This document shows, piece by piece, positions 35,867 through 48,248 of a stretch of DNA of 64,000 nt. Source of the DNA: Mycobacterium adipatum (GTDB lineage: Bacteria > Actinomycetota > Actinomycetes > Mycobacteriales > Mycobacteriaceae). The notes under the pieces are model-generated. The model searched no databases, had not been told where the DNA came from, and saw nothing but the letters and a program-made list of their open reading frames with translations. Each line of letters begins with the position of its first letter. Positions within the stretch are counted from its first letter, which is position 1. The stretch lies in NCBI RefSeq assembly GCF_001644575.1, contig NZ_CP015596.1:2170001-2234000 (forward strand). Reading direction: 5' to 3'. Position numbers and translations under genes: made by a program.

Positions 35867-36763
35867 ATGTCCACCACAACACGGTCCACCACAACACACC
35901 ACGGCGTCATCGTCGGCGTCGACGGATCGTCGGCCAGTGATGCCGCCGTGCGCTGGGCCGCCCACGATGCCGCACTGCGGCATGTGCCGCTGACCCTGGT
36001 GCACGTGCAGCTCATGCCGATGGCGCTGACATTGCCCGAGATGGTGATGGCCTACGGGGTCGTCGAGGAGAGAGTCGACCGGCACGGGCGCGACGTGCTC
36101 GAGCGGGCGGCCCAGGTGGCGCAGCAGTCACCGGCGGGCAGCAATGTCGAGGTCCGGATCAAGATGCCGACCGGCAACATCGTCGCGACCCTGTCGGACA
36201 TGTCCAAGGAGGCGACCATGCTGGTGGTCGGCGGACAGGGTGAGAATGCGCGTCAGCAAAGGCATCTCGGCTCGGTGAGTCAGGGCGTGGTGCACCATGC
36301 CCACTGCCCCGTGGCAATCATCGACGATAGCGAGCCGGGAGCCGGGCCGACCGCACCCGTCCTGGTCGGAATCGACGGATCACCCGCCTCCGAGGCGGCC
36401 ACCGCGGTGGCCTTCGATGAAGCCTCGCGGCGCGGGGTCGGGCTGATCGCCCTGCACTCCTGGTCGGACTTCGGCCCGTACCGAATCCCCACCGTGGACT
36501 GGGAACCCCAGCTCGAGGCCGGGAAGGAGGCGTTGGCAGAGCGGATGGCCGGTTGGCAGGAACGCTATCCCGACGTGGCCGTGGAGCGTCGCCTGGTCTG
36601 GGGAGAGCCGGCCCACACGCTCGCCGCGGCTTCCGAAGAGGCCCAGCTGCTGGTGGTCGGTAGCCACGGGCGGGGCGGCTTCGCGGGAATGCTGCTCGGT
36701 TCGGTGAGCTCGACGGTCGTCCAGATTGCCCGGGTACCGTTGATCGTGGCACGGGCGGTCTGA
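35867..36763 (+). CDS. tandem-domain universal stress protein (Rv2028c position)
   Basis: 298 residues, two UspA domains with ATP loops VVGGQGENARQQRHLGS and VVGSHGRGGFAGMLLGS. It follows pfkB by 25 nt with an excellent GGAGG ribosome site, occupying the place of Rv2028c. The Thr/Ser-rich start (MSTTTRSTTTHHG) is unusual but could be unstructured. Likely expressed from the paired DosR boxes near 32.6 kb. Confidence 0.93.
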   Translation: MSTTTRSTTTHHGVIVGVDGSSASDAAVRWAAHDAALRHVPLTLVHVQLMPMALTLPEMVMAYGVVEERVDRHGRDVLERAAQVAQQSPAGSNVEVRIKMPTGNIVATLSDMSKEATMLVVGGQGENARQQRHLGSVSQGVVHHAHCPVAIIDDSEPGAGPTAPVLVGIDGSPASEAATAVAFDEASRRGVGLIALHSWSDFGPYRIPTVDWEPQLEAGKEALAERMAGWQERYPDVAVERRLVWGEPAHTLAAASEEAQLLVVGSHGRGGFAGMLLGSVSSTVVQIARVPLIVARAV

Positions 36764-36765
36764 CC

Positions 36766-37122
36766 GTGGATGCGTCCGGCGGTTCGACTACCCCAGGGGT
36801 GGCGGTGGGCCACCACGGCAGTCCGGTATGGCTCAACTGGGTACTGGCACTGTTGACAGTTCCGGTGGCAATGGCGGTGTCGCTGTTCGCATTCGGTTCG
36901 GTCATGGGTTTGGCCCGCTGCACGTCGGTCGGCTGTCAGCACGCCGGGCCCGGCGAGTTCTGGTTCGGGATACTTGCCTACGGTCCGCCCTTCGTGGCGT
37001 TGGCGACCATCGGGTTGTCGTTCCTGACCGCGGCGCGTCGACACGGTGTCTGGATCCCGGTCGTGGGGCTGGCCATTCTGCTCACCGACCTTGCGGTGCT
37101 TGCCGTCACGTTCCGGCCCTAG
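36766..37122 (+). CDS. small three-helix membrane protein of unknown function
   Basis: 118 residues starting at a GTG two bases after the USP stop. Three hydrophobic helices (about residues 22-47, 67-86, 95-114) with a short Cys-containing loop (LARCTSVGCQH) between the first two. Family not recognised. The near-abutting position makes it the fourth gene of the PRTase - pfkB - USP operon. Convergent with dosS, with a 45-nt gap. Confidence 0.7.
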   Translation: MDASGGSTTPGVAVGHHGSPVWLNWVLALLTVPVAMAVSLFAFGSVMGLARCTSVGCQHAGPGEFWFGILAYGPPFVALATIGLSFLTAARRHGVWIPVVGLAILLTDLAVLAVTFRP

Positions 37123-37167
37123 CGTCACCCGCGATCGTCGCGCAGGTGTGAGCACTCGTCGGCCGGA

Positions 37168-39592
<2,425 letters not shown>

Positions 39593-39608
39593 CGATGCCC
39601 CTCCCGCA

Positions 39609-39623
39609 GGGTGTGAAACACCC
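39609..39623 (-). promoter_or_regulatory. hairpin just upstream of dosR start
   Basis: Inverted repeat GGGTGT-GAA-ACACCC (plus strand), 17 nt upstream of the dosR ATG and inside the 53-nt gap from the nitroreductase-like gene. It could attenuate read-through or shape the dosR ribosome site. Short arms, so modest confidence. Confidence 0.4.
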
Positions 39624-39645
39624 CCAGGATAGCTGTGTGATCGGC

Positions 39646-40641
39646 TCAGTCCGGCCGGCTTGGGTGATCGGCGGTGAAAACCTCGCGCAGGGGTCTGCGC
39701 GGTGTGGGGGCCGGGGATTCCTCGCCGGCGGGCGCCACGCCTATTCGGATCAGTACCTGCGGTAGCTCCCGGCCTGTCAATGCGCGCACCACCGCGAGTC
39801 CGGAGGGCAACTCGGTCAGGTGGGTCAACGTGCAGGACGCCGCCCCGGCCATGGTGGCGTCCAACAGAACCGCAGACAAAGCCTCACCGCACCTGAGTAC
39901 GTCGAGGCGGGTGTCCTCATGGGCGGACAGGACGACGATCTCGGCGCGGTCATCGCCGACCTCGGGGCGCCGATCACCGTGATGGGTGACGGGGAACTGG
40001 CGTCCCAGACCGACCCGGTCGCCTTCAGCAGACGACACCAGTGCGCTGTGCGGTATGCCGACGGCCGGATCGAATGATGATGTCCACCAGTCGAGATCCG
40101 CATGATAGGCGACGTCGTAGAGCCGGTCGGCCTCGGCGAGTGCCGAGGCTCTGACCAGTTCGGGGCGCGCACCGTCACCGAGCACATCGACGATGGCGGC
40201 GTCGCCGACGGCTTGCCGCACCGTGGACTCGAGCCGGTCCCAGTCCGGCGGGGCCGCATATGCCAGGCGGTCGGTGCGGCGCGTGCGAATGGCATGGGCC
40301 CGCTGCTTGTGGCCGTCGGTGACGAACGGCGCCGCAGTGAAGTCCAGCGATGCGATGTGCTTGTGGTCGTTCGGGTTGGGATAGTAATCGACGTTGGTCG
40401 TCCAGCCGGCCGCCCGCATCGCGACCCGCAGATGATCGAGTACCGCGCCGCAGCTCAACAGCGCCAGTCGCCCCGAGGTATCGGATTGCACCAACCGGGC
40501 CGGGTCGAGATGTAGTTCGAGCGCCTGCCCGGTGTCGATCCACCGCCACGGTTGACTGTTGTGAAAAGACGGTGCCCGACAGGCAAATTGGATGGTTTCT
40601 TCGAGCACTGCGGTACTCACCGTGGTGTGCGACATCGGCAC
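39646..40641 (-). CDS. Acg/Rv3131-like nitroreductase (3), upstream of dosR
   Basis: 331 residues. [60 protein letters not shown] and the end [29 protein letters not shown] place it in the Acg/Rv3131 family, more divergent from the two plus-strand paralogues than those are from each other. In M. tuberculosis Rv3131 lies near dosR-dosS but the gene directly before dosR is the USP Rv3134c; here the nitroreductase takes that place. ATG at 40641, or two codons later at 40635. A strong DosR box is 57 nt upstream. Confidence 0.9.
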   Translation of the reverse strand: MPMSHTTVSTAVLEETIQFACRAPSFHNSQPWRWIDTGQALELHLDPARLVQSDTSGRLALLSCGAVLDHLRVAMRAAGWTTNVDYYPNPNDHKHIASLDFTAAPFVTDGHKQRAHAIRTRRTDRLAYAAPPDWDRLESTVRQAVGDAAIVDVLGDGARPELVRASALAEADRLYDVAYHADLDWWTSSFDPAVGIPHSALVSSAEGDRVGLGRQFPVTHHGDRRPEVGDDRAEIVVLSAHEDTRLDVLRCGEALSAVLLDATMAGAASCTLTHLTELPSGLAVVRALTGRELPQVLIRIGVAPAGEESPAPTPRRPLREVFTADHPSRPD

Positions 40642-40697
40642 TCCTTTCCGGCGTGATGTACCGACTCGTCAACCATCGCGCATCCGGGGCACGCCCG

Positions 40698-40716
40698 GAA
40701 GGGCCATAGGTCCCAC
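40698..40716 (-). promoter_or_regulatory. DosR box upstream of nitroreductase-dosR-dosS
   Basis: Minus strand GTGGGACCTATGGCCCTTC contains GGGACC-TAT-GGCCC, a nearly perfect palindromic box. Likely the autoregulatory site of the dosR operon. Confidence 0.8.
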
Positions 40717-40776
40717 ATTCCGGTGTGGACGGCAGGGGCCTGCTGGGTAACAATCCGCGTGCGAAGGGACCCGCTG

Positions 40777-40796
40777 GAAAGGACTTTGTGCCCTGC
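40777..40796 (+). promoter_or_regulatory. DosR box upstream of kinase-adh-ppsA operon
   Basis: GAAAGGACTTTGTGCCCTGC holds GGACTTTGTGCCC. It diverges from the dosR-operon box 60 nt away and lies about 80 nt before the Rv2004c-like start. Confidence 0.65.
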
Positions 40797-40874
40797 AGCG
40801 TCATGACCTTTAGGGCGGATCAGGGGCCGGTCGGCCACAGACGCCGATGGGTGCCGAACGCGACGATCATCTGC

Positions 40875-42371
40875 ATGGACGCAGTATCGGCCATCCTCGG
40901 ACGCGCCGAAATCACCACCGGGTCGGAACTTGGCGCGACCCTGCACGAGACACACACCGGAATCGTCGTCCTTGTCGGTGATCGCGCCTACAAGGCGAAA
41001 AAGCCTGTGATCACCGACTTCTTGGACTTCAGCACCCCGCAGGCACGTGAGCATGCGTGTCAACGCGAAGTCACGCTGAACCGCCGGCTGGCGCCCTCGA
41101 GCTATCTGGGTGTCGCCCATCTCACCGATGTGGAGGGCGGCCCGCCCGAACCGGTCATCGTGATGCGTCGCCACCCGGATGCGAGACGCCTGGCCACCAT
41201 GGCCCGCGGCGGGCAACCCGTTGCCACCCACCTCGACGACATCGCCGGTGTCTTGTCGCGCTTCCACGCGAGCGCCGACCGGGGGCGTGAAATCGACGCG
41301 TGCGCGACGGTGGATGCGTTGACCGCTCGCTGGCGGGAGAACCTCACCGAGTTGCACCGCTACGAGGGCCGGCTCCTGCCGGTCGACACCATCGCCGCAC
41401 TCGAGCGGATGGCACTGCGATTCCTGGCGGGCAGGGCGGTGTTGTTCGCACAGCGCATCGCCGAGCGCCGGATCCTCGACGGCCACGGTGATCTGCTGGC
41501 CACCGACATCTTCTGTATGCCGGACGGACCGGCCATGCTGGACTGTCTGGAGTTCGACGATCAGCTGCGCTACGTGGACGGTATCGACGATGCCGCTTTC
41601 CTGGCAATGGATTTGGAGTTCCTGGGCCGACCGGAACTGGCCGCGCACTTCTTGGGCGCCTACCGCGGGCTCGCCGATGACCCGGCGCCCCAAGCCCTGC
41701 AGCACTTCTATATCGCCTATCGCGCGGTGGTTCGTGCGAAGGTCGAGTGTATCCGTGCGGATCAAGGAGGCGCGGACGCCGTGGCCGATGCCCGCCGGCA
41801 CCTGGACATCGCGGTCGCACACCTGCGGGCCGGCACGGTCCAGTTGATCATCGTCGGTGGCGGCCCGGGTACCGGGAAGACGACCCTGTCGCGCGCGCTT
41901 GCCGAAGAGTTGGGCGCCCAGGTTATTTCGACAGACGACGTGCGGCGTGAGCTCCGTCAGCAGGGCGTCATCGACGGCGATGCCGGTGATCTGTGCGCCG
42001 GCCTGTACACCCCGGCGAACGTCGACATCGTCTACGACGAAATACTGCGCAGGGCGCACCTGCTACTGGCCGGGGGTCACTCGGTGATACTCGACGGGAC
42101 CTGGCGCGACGCCCGGCACCGCGAAGCGGCGCAGCTGCTCGGCGCGGAGTCGGCGGCACCGGTGCTGGAATTCCTCTGCACCACAACGCTTGCCGATGCC
42201 ATGTCGCGGATACAGACGCGAACCCACACCACTTCCGATGCCACACCCGAGATTGCGGCGCAGCTGACAACGGACGGCGCGCACTGGAACACCGCACATC
42301 GCCTCGACACGAGCCGACCACTCGGTCGCAGCGTTGCCGAGGCCCGACAGATCTGCTGTTCGGCGATCTGA
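40875..42371 (+). CDS. kinase-like / P-loop ATPase fusion (Rv2004c-like)
   Basis: 498 residues, the same length as DosR-regulated Rv2004c. The N-terminal ~320 residues resemble an aminoglycoside-phosphotransferase-type kinase: YKAKKPVITDFLDFS near the Lys region, catalytic-loop-like ILDGHGDLLATDIFC, and metal-site-like LDCLEFDD. The C-terminal ~170 residues are a small P-loop kinase domain (GGGPGTGKTTLSRALAEELG at about 327, then VILDGTWRDARHREAA). Substrate unknown. ATG 40875 is chosen by the length match; the frame is open to 40725 through the DosR box. It leads a four-gene operon with adh, ppsA and a USP. Confidence 0.85.
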   Translation: MDAVSAILGRAEITTGSELGATLHETHTGIVVLVGDRAYKAKKPVITDFLDFSTPQAREHACQREVTLNRRLAPSSYLGVAHLTDVEGGPPEPVIVMRRHPDARRLATMARGGQPVATHLDDIAGVLSRFHASADRGREIDACATVDALTARWRENLTELHRYEGRLLPVDTIAALERMALRFLAGRAVLFAQRIAERRILDGHGDLLATDIFCMPDGPAMLDCLEFDDQLRYVDGIDDAAFLAMDLEFLGRPELAAHFLGAYRGLADDPAPQALQHFYIAYRAVVRAKVECIRADQGGADAVADARRHLDIAVAHLRAGTVQLIIVGGGPGTGKTTLSRALAEELGAQVISTDDVRRELRQQGVIDGDAGDLCAGLYTPANVDIVYDEILRRAHLLLAGGHSVILDGTWRDARHREAAQLLGAESAAPVLEFLCTTTLADAMSRIQTRTHTTSDATPEIAAQLTTDGAHWNTAHRLDTSRPLGRSVAEARQICCSAI

Positions 42372-42412
42372 CGTCCTCGCCGGGCAACACACCTCGCCGA
42401 AAGGAATTGCTC

Positions 42413-43459
42413 ATGAAAGCGCTGGTCTACCACGGTCCCGGAGAGCGGAGCTGGCAGGAAGTCCCCGATCCCCGTATCCAGGAACCCACCGACGCCGTGG
42501 TGCGCGTCGACGCGGTCACCATCTGTGGAACGGATCTGCACATTCTCAAAGGTGACGTGCCGGAGGTTGCGCCGGGACGGATCCTCGGACATGAGGCGGT
42601 CGGCACCGTCACCGCCGTGGGAGCCGCGGTACGCAACCTCACCCCGGGCGACCGCGTGCTGGTGTCCTGCATCAGCGCCTGTGGCAGCTGCCGATTCTGC
42701 CGGGACGGGAGCTACGGGCAGTGCCTCGGAGGTGGGGGATGGATCCTCGGCCACCTGATCGACGGCACCCAGGCCGAATACGTGCGTGTCCCGTTCGCCG
42801 ATCATTCGACGCACAAGGTCCCCGACGGGGTCACTGACGGTGACATGCTGATGCTGGCTGACATCTTGCCGACGTCCTATGAGGTGGGTGTGCTGAACGG
42901 GGCGGTTCGCCCGGGGGACGTCGTCGCGATCGTCGGTGCCGGGCCGATCGGTCTGGCCGCCATTCTCACCGCCCGCCTGTTCAGCCCCAGCCACATCGTG
43001 TCGATCGACGTGGCCGATACCCGCCTGGAGGCGGCCCGTACGTTCGGTGCCGACATCGTGGTGAATGCCGGCACGCAGTCGGCACGATCGGTGATCGACG
43101 GGCTGACCGGCGGGCTGGGGGCGGATTGCGCGATGGAGGCCGTCGGCACCCCTGGCACCTTCGAAGACGCTGTGAACCTGGTTCGGCCCGGCGGACATGT
43201 TGCCAATATCGGGGTGCACGGTGCCCCCGCCACGCTGCATCTGGAAGACATCTGGATCAAGAACCTGACGATCACCACCGGTCTGGTCGACACCTACTCC
43301 ACTCCGACGCTCATCGGCCTGGTCGCCGGCCGCCAACTCGACACCTCGGCGATGATCACCCACCGGTTCACCTTCGATGAATTCGAGGACGCCTACGACG
43401 TGTTCAGCCGTGCCGGACAGACTGGTGCGCTGAAAGTACTTGTGGCGGAGTCGAAATGA
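42413..43459 (+). CDS. zinc-dependent alcohol dehydrogenase, threonine-dehydrogenase-like
   Basis: 348 residues, medium-chain dehydrogenase. Catalytic zinc ligands in ICGTDLHIL and GHEAVGTV, and nucleotide motif [11 protein letters not shown]. The structural-zinc loop reads [19 protein letters not shown], with the four Cys kept. Probably NAD-dependent alcohol or aldehyde interconversion, regenerating NAD without oxygen. ATG 42413 follows AAAGGAATTGCTC. Its stop overlaps ppsA by four bases (ATGA). Distinct from the AdhA-like gene at 13977. Confidence 0.9.
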   Translation: MKALVYHGPGERSWQEVPDPRIQEPTDAVVRVDAVTICGTDLHILKGDVPEVAPGRILGHEAVGTVTAVGAAVRNLTPGDRVLVSCISACGSCRFCRDGSYGQCLGGGGWILGHLIDGTQAEYVRVPFADHSTHKVPDGVTDGDMLMLADILPTSYEVGVLNGAVRPGDVVAIVGAGPIGLAAILTARLFSPSHIVSIDVADTRLEAARTFGADIVVNAGTQSARSVIDGLTGGLGADCAMEAVGTPGTFEDAVNLVRPGGHVANIGVHGAPATLHLEDIWIKNLTITTGLVDTYSTPTLIGLVAGRQLDTSAMITHRFTFDEFEDAYDVFSRAGQTGALKVLVAESK

Positions 43460-45804
43460 CGGTTCAGAGTTCGGTGGTGAAACGTGACACCGGTGGATCC
43501 GACGTCGTCCGCACCATCGCGGATCTGCGGCTCGCCGACGCCGGCCGGGCGGGCGGCAAGGGCGCCAACCTCGGCGAGTTGCATGCGGCGGATTTGCCTG
43601 TGCCACCCGGATTCGTGGTGTTGTGCGACGCCTACCGGCAGTCGACGCGCGGGGTGGCCGAGGAACTGGCCGCCCTGCACCGGGAGGCACTGACGTGCGT
43701 GGCCGACGCGCCACGTCTGGAGGAACTGTGCCGGCGGATGCGCCATCTGGTCGAGACCGCAGGGGTGGACGACCGAACGCGCCCGCAGATCGTCGAGGCC
43801 TACCGGGCTCTCGGGCCCGGCGCCGTGGTCGCCGTGCGGTCCTCGGCGGCCGGTGAGGACGGTAGCGATGCCTCGTTCGCCGGCATGAACCAGACGATCA
43901 CCAACGTGACGGGTGATGCCGACCTGATCGATGCGGTGGTGCGCTGCTGGGAGTCGCTGTTCACCCCGCGGGTGCTCACCTATCGCGCCAGCCGGGGGTT
44001 CGCCGACGATCCCGAGATGGCGGTGGTCGTGCAGACGATGGTCGCCGCCGACCGCGCGGGGGTGGCGTTCACCGTCGATCCCGGCACCGGGAATCCGGAT
44101 CATCTGGTGATCGAGGCGGCGTTCGGGCAAGGTGAGGTCGTGGTGGCCGGCAGCGTCATTCCCGACACCTACGTGATCGACAAGCGGACCCTGCGCGTGG
44201 TGGACACCCGGATCGGCAGCAAGCCCTTCAAGATCGTCAAGGGCAGTGACGGGCACGACACGATCGTGGAGATCGGCCGCGACCAGATCGACGCGCAGGT
44301 CCTGACCGATGGTGACGTACGCGGCATCGCCGAGCTCGCGGTCGCCGTGGAACGCCACTACGGCTGTCCCCAGGACATCGAATGGGTGGTCAGCGGCGAC
44401 GCCACCTGGCTGGTCCAATCCCGGCCGATCACCACCTTGCACAAGGTGTCCGGCGCTGAGTCCGACGACCAATCGGCGGACGTGTTGGTCCGCGGGCTGG
44501 CCGCCGCGCCCGGCACGGCCACCGGACGTGTCCGGGTGCTGCAGACTCCGCAGGACGGAGCACAATTGCGCGACGGCGAGATCCTCGTCGCGCCGATGAC
44601 CAATCCGGACTGGTTACCCACCATCCGGCGGGCCGGCGCGCTGGTCACCGAGGGTGGTGGGATGACCTGTCATGCCGCGATCGTCGCTCGCGAACTGTCC
44701 GTTCCGTGTGTCGTCGGAGCCCGTTCGGCGACCACCGTGCTCCGCCCGGGAGCCCTGGTGACGGTGGACGGGACACACGGCCAGGTGCGGGCGGCGAAAG
44801 CCGCTGCTGTGGTGGGGTCCGGCAGTGGTCGCGCGGTGCCCGATGGCGCTCCCGCCGCGGGTGGGCCGACGACCGCGACACGGATCTACGTCAACCTCGC
44901 GCTGCCCGAGGCCGCCGAGAAGATCGCCGCCGGGGATGTCGACGGCGTGGGGTTGCTGCGCGCGGAACTCATGCTCACCGATGCGCTGGCCGGTGAGCAT
45001 CCACGCGCCCTGATGGCCCGCGGCGAACAGGACCGGATGGTGCGCGCCATGACCGCCGCGATCGGCCGAATCGCCGCCGCCTTCACGCCCCGCCCGGTGA
45101 TCTACCGAACAACGGACTTCCGCAGCAACGAGTTTCGCAATCTCGGCGGCGGCGCGGACTACGAGCCGGTGGAGAGCAATCCCATGATCGGCTACCGCGG
45201 TTGCTACCGCTACATCAAGGAACCGGATCTGTTCGCACTGGAACTGCGGGCCCTTGCCGAGGTGCGCGACCAGTATCCCAATGTCCACGTGATGATCCCG
45301 TTCGTACGGACCCGGTGGGAACTGGAGCAATGTCTGGAACTCATCGACGCCAGCCGACTCGGGCGGCAGCGCGGCCTACATCGCTGGGTGATGGCCGAGG
45401 TGCCCTCGGTGGTGCACTGGTTGCCGACCTATATCGGCATGGGTATCGACGGTGTCTCCATCGGCAGCAACGACCTCACCCAGCTGGTACTCGGTGTCGA
45501 TCGCGATTCCGAGATCTGCGCGGAAGTCTTCGACGAGTCCGACCCGGCGGTGCTGGAGGCGATCGGGCGGATCATCGATACGGCCAACAAGTACGGCGTG
45601 TCGTCCTCGCTGTGCGGGCAGGCGCCGTCGCGGGACCCGGTCTTCGCCGAACACCTGGTCAACATGGGCATCACGTCGATCTCGGTGAACCCGGACGCGG
45701 TCGGGGCGGCACGTTACGCCGTGGCCGCGGCCGAGCAGCGTCTGCTGCTGCGATCCGCTCGGCGCCCGTCGAGTGCGCACAGCGACGAGCGCGGACATGA
45801 CTGA
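43456..45804 (+). CDS. ppsA: phosphoenolpyruvate synthase
   Basis: 782 residues, full length. Domains in order: ATP-grasp pyruvate/ATP-binding ([28 protein letters not shown]), mobile phosphohistidine domain ([18 protein letters not shown], His406), PEP/pyruvate barrel ending with [11 protein letters not shown] (Cys720). It converts pyruvate and ATP to PEP, AMP and phosphate. The start overlaps the adh stop (ATGA) and the end overlaps the next USP by 8 bases. Placement in a DosR operon suggests use in hypoxic carbon re-routing; direction in vivo cannot be told. Pyruvate phosphate dikinase is less likely on length. Confidence 0.9.
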   Translation: MTVQSSVVKRDTGGSDVVRTIADLRLADAGRAGGKGANLGELHAADLPVPPGFVVLCDAYRQSTRGVAEELAALHREALTCVADAPRLEELCRRMRHLVETAGVDDRTRPQIVEAYRALGPGAVVAVRSSAAGEDGSDASFAGMNQTITNVTGDADLIDAVVRCWESLFTPRVLTYRASRGFADDPEMAVVVQTMVAADRAGVAFTVDPGTGNPDHLVIEAAFGQGEVVVAGSVIPDTYVIDKRTLRVVDTRIGSKPFKIVKGSDGHDTIVEIGRDQIDAQVLTDGDVRGIAELAVAVERHYGCPQDIEWVVSGDATWLVQSRPITTLHKVSGAESDDQSADVLVRGLAAAPGTATGRVRVLQTPQDGAQLRDGEILVAPMTNPDWLPTIRRAGALVTEGGGMTCHAAIVARELSVPCVVGARSATTVLRPGALVTVDGTHGQVRAAKAAAVVGSGSGRAVPDGAPAAGGPTTATRIYVNLALPEAAEKIAAGDVDGVGLLRAELMLTDALAGEHPRALMARGEQDRMVRAMTAAIGRIAAAFTPRPVIYRTTDFRSNEFRNLGGGADYEPVESNPMIGYRGCYRYIKEPDLFALELRALAEVRDQYPNVHVMIPFVRTRWELEQCLELIDASRLGRQRGLHRWVMAEVPSVVHWLPTYIGMGIDGVSIGSNDLTQLVLGVDRDSEICAEVFDESDPAVLEAIGRIIDTANKYGVSSSLCGQAPSRDPVFAEHLVNMGITSISVNPDAVGAARYAVAAAEQRLLLRSARRPSSAHSDERGHD

Positions 45805-46732
45805 CACATCCAAGCCCGTCGTCGTCGGCGTCGACGGCACCGCCGCGGCCCTGCGCGCCGCGCGGTGGGCCGGTGCCATCGCGGCGAAGATGGGCTCGCC
45901 GCTGCGGATCGTGCACGCCGGCCCGTACCTGGGGCACAGCCTGACCGATGCGGCGGCCGCCATTCGCGCCGCGGTCATCGACGAGCAACGTGGCTCCGCC
46001 GAGACCTACCTGAAGGACGCCGCGGAGGCCGTGGGCGAGCATGAACCGGATCTGGCCATCAGCACAGTGGCGCTCACCGCACCCGTCGACGAGGCATTGG
46101 TGTCGCTGAGCCTCGACGCACGACTGATAGTGCTGGGCAGTGACGAGATCACCACGGCCGCAGCCATGTTGGTGGGGTCGCTCACCCTGGTGGTGGCGGC
46201 CCGGTCCAGATGTCCGCTCGTCGCGTGGCGCGGTGATGCGTTACGGCCGACCGGGCAACCGGTCGTCGTCGGAGTCGACGGATCGAGCCGGGTGGCCATA
46301 TCGCTTGCATTCGAGCTGGCCGACGCGCTGGGGTCGCCGCTGTGGGTGGTGCATTCCTGGTCGACAAGGCTGCCGGCGGGGGAGATCACCGTCCCGTTCA
46401 TGATCGACTGGAAAGCGCTGGAGGACACGGTGCGCCGGGAGGTCACCGAATCCGTCGCACCGTGGTGCGCGCGATACCCCGACGTCGCCGTCAGCGTGTT
46501 CGTCGATCAGGCCAAGCCGAGCAAGGCCATCCTGGGGCACTTGGCGGGTGCACAGCTGGTCATCGTCGGTAGCCGGGGTCGCAACCTGCTGGCAGCCGCG
46601 CTGCTGGGCTCGACCAGCCTGAACCTGCTGCACCACGCACCGCTACCCGTCGTGGTCTGCCATCCGGACGGCGCCGGGCCCCGGGCATCGTTGACCGCCC
46701 GCACCCCGGTTCCGCGCGCCACCGGGACCTAA
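45797..46732 (+). CDS. tandem-domain universal stress protein, first ATP loop degenerate
   Basis: 311 residues. Domain 1 starts [20 protein letters not shown] but its loop is [17 protein letters not shown], lacking the second Gly. Domain 2 starts [19 protein letters not shown] and keeps [16 protein letters not shown]. The ATG lies within the last codons of ppsA (8-base overlap), so it is translationally coupled. An in-frame start at 45773 lies deeper in ppsA and is less likely. Confidence 0.9.
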   Translation: MTDTSKPVVVGVDGTAAALRAARWAGAIAAKMGSPLRIVHAGPYLGHSLTDAAAAIRAAVIDEQRGSAETYLKDAAEAVGEHEPDLAISTVALTAPVDEALVSLSLDARLIVLGSDEITTAAAMLVGSLTLVVAARSRCPLVAWRGDALRPTGQPVVVGVDGSSRVAISLAFELADALGSPLWVVHSWSTRLPAGEITVPFMIDWKALEDTVRREVTESVAPWCARYPDVAVSVFVDQAKPSKAILGHLAGAQLVIVGSRGRNLLAAALLGSTSLNLLHHAPLPVVVCHPDGAGPRASLTARTPVPRATGT

Positions 46733-46740
46733 AGCACGGT
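46723..46740 (+). promoter_or_regulatory. weak DosR-like site at end of USP (45797)
   Basis: CGGGACCTAAAGCACGGT matches the left half GGGACCTAAAG well and the right half poorly. It overlaps the USP stop codon and is 20 nt from the next box. Confidence 0.35.
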
Positions 46741-46741
46741 A

Positions 46742-46761
46742 TTGAGGACCAATGGCCGTGA
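46742..46761 (+). promoter_or_regulatory. DosR box upstream of USP (46831)
   Basis: TTGAGGACCAATGGCCGTGA has core GGACCAATGGCC, about 70 nt upstream of the USP start. Confidence 0.65.
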
Positions 46762-46830
46762 CCGCCGCGCCGTCGGGTGCATAGCCTCGATGTGTCCCTC
46801 CACATGTAAGCCCGCCATCGGAAGTGCGCC

Positions 46831-47652
46831 ATGACCACATCGGGATCAACCGCCATCGTCGTCGGTATCGACGGCTCCAAATCGGCCGTCAAGGCCGCTC
46901 TCTGGGCCGCCGACGAGGCGGTCAGCCGCGACATTCCGCTGCGGCTGATTCATGTCGTTGCTCCCCACCAACACGACCATGACCGTGCCGACGAGTACGG
47001 GCATCGGGTGCTACGTGCGGCCGCAGACGAATTGAGCGGTACCGGACAACAGGTCAAGGTGGAGATCGACGTGTTGCACGGGGACCCCGTCGACGTCCTC
47101 GCCGAAGCCTCACGTTCGGCCGAAATGGTGTGTGTCGGTTGGAAAGGCCGCCACGACTCGGGGTCAGCGGGGCGCGGCGCGACCGCCGCCCGGTTGGCTG
47201 TCGCGGCGCACTGTTCGGTGGCGATCGTGCGGCGGCGCCGGATTCACCACGCGGTGGGCCCGCATCGATGGGTCGTCGCGGTGCTCGGGAGCGAGGCTCG
47301 GCCGCACGGCGTCGTGAACCGGGCGGTCGAGGAGGCCCTTCTGCGTGGCGCCGAGATTCTGGCGCTGTCGCCGTGGGGAGCCGAATCGGCGGAAACGGAA
47401 GCGATCCGGGCCGAATTCATCGCCCAACTCGACGATCGCGACTCAGCTGCCGACATCACGCTCTGCGTGCTGCCGCGGCCCGACGATATCGCTGACCTGC
47501 TGGCCCAGAGCGCCGATATCGATCAGCTCGTCATCGCCTCGGCCGACGACGGCGACGTCGTGGATCAACTGCGCAGCGCGGGCGTGCGGGACACGTTGCG
47601 CGGCACGAACTGCTCGGTCCTGCTTGTCCACGTGGACCGCAAGGACAGCTGA
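46831..47652 (+). CDS. universal stress protein, degenerate (Rv3134c-like class)
   Basis: 273 residues. Domain 1 starts AIVVGIDGSKSAVKAALWAADEA. Its loop VGWKGRHDSGSAGRGA has Ala in place of the final Ser/Thr, and domain 2 (WVVAVLGSEARPHGVVNRAVEEA onward) has no ATP loop. It resembles the proteins at 13071 and 15008 in its second half (LPRPDDIADLLAQSADIDQLVIA). Probably a non-ATP-binding USP. It has its own DosR box. Last gene of the hypoxia island; convergent with the DinB gene. Confidence 0.88.
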   Translation: MTTSGSTAIVVGIDGSKSAVKAALWAADEAVSRDIPLRLIHVVAPHQHDHDRADEYGHRVLRAAADELSGTGQQVKVEIDVLHGDPVDVLAEASRSAEMVCVGWKGRHDSGSAGRGATAARLAVAAHCSVAIVRRRRIHHAVGPHRWVVAVLGSEARPHGVVNRAVEEALLRGAEILALSPWGAESAETEAIRAEFIAQLDDRDSAADITLCVLPRPDDIADLLAQSADIDQLVIASADDGDVVDQLRSAGVRDTLRGTNCSVLLVHVDRKDS

Positions 47653-47700
47653 GGCGGTCACACCGCGCGGCGGGCATCCGGCGCCGTGCTCGAACCCGAC

Positions 47701-48174
47701 TCAGCGTCCGGTCGAGCCGTCGATCAGCTCGCGCAGGATGTCGGCGTGCCCGGCGTGCCGGGCGGTCTCTTCGATCATGTGGGTGAGCGCCCAACGGGCA
47801 CTTCGCGACTCTCGTCCGGGCACCGGGGCGGCGAGGTCGGTACCGCGATCGAGGACCTCGTTGGCCTGCCGCACGGTCGCACGGTAGCGCTCGACGACAT
47901 CGGCCACGGTGGCGCCGGGGTCGGCATGAAACGTCGCGGGCCATCGGGCGACCGTCTCCCCGAGGAAAATCCAGCGTTCCACCCAGGTGACGTGGGTGAG
48001 CAGGCCGAGCAGATTGGTGCCGGATGCCACGAGTGCGGTCCGTGCCCGGGACTCGGGGGCACCCTCGACCTTCGCGGCGATCGAGTCGCGCAGGTAGTCG
48101 AGAAAGCCGCGCAAGGTCTCGATCTCGCCGCCGCCGGTGCGCGGTGGCGGGGTATCGCGTTTGCGCGCCGGCAC
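47701..48174 (-). CDS. DinB/DUF664-family protein
   Basis: 157 residues, predicted four-helix bundle. FLDYLRDSIAAKVEGAPES, a His in LLGLLTHVTWVERWIFLGE, and LTHMIEETARHAGHADILREL carry the three His positions that bind metal in DinB/mycothiol-dependent transferases. The family includes thiol transferases using mycothiol or bacillithiol, but most members have no assigned substrate. Divergent from the isochorismatase-like gene, with a 74-nt spacer. Confidence 0.85.
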   Translation of the reverse strand: MPARKRDTPPPRTGGGEIETLRGFLDYLRDSIAAKVEGAPESRARTALVASGTNLLGLLTHVTWVERWIFLGETVARWPATFHADPGATVADVVERYRATVRQANEVLDRGTDLAAPVPGRESRSARWALTHMIEETARHAGHADILRELIDGSTGR

Positions 48175-48248
48175 CGTTCAAGTGTCGCGCAGGCGAGCCG
48201 TGCATGACGGGGCCTTGCCGTTCTGGCAAGCCCAACTACGCTGGCCGG

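Noticed and set aside
40800..40815. Second DosR-like site (TGACCTTTAGGGC) after the box at 40777
   Set aside because: The half-sites are one base out of register and the flanks do not match; too weak to list.
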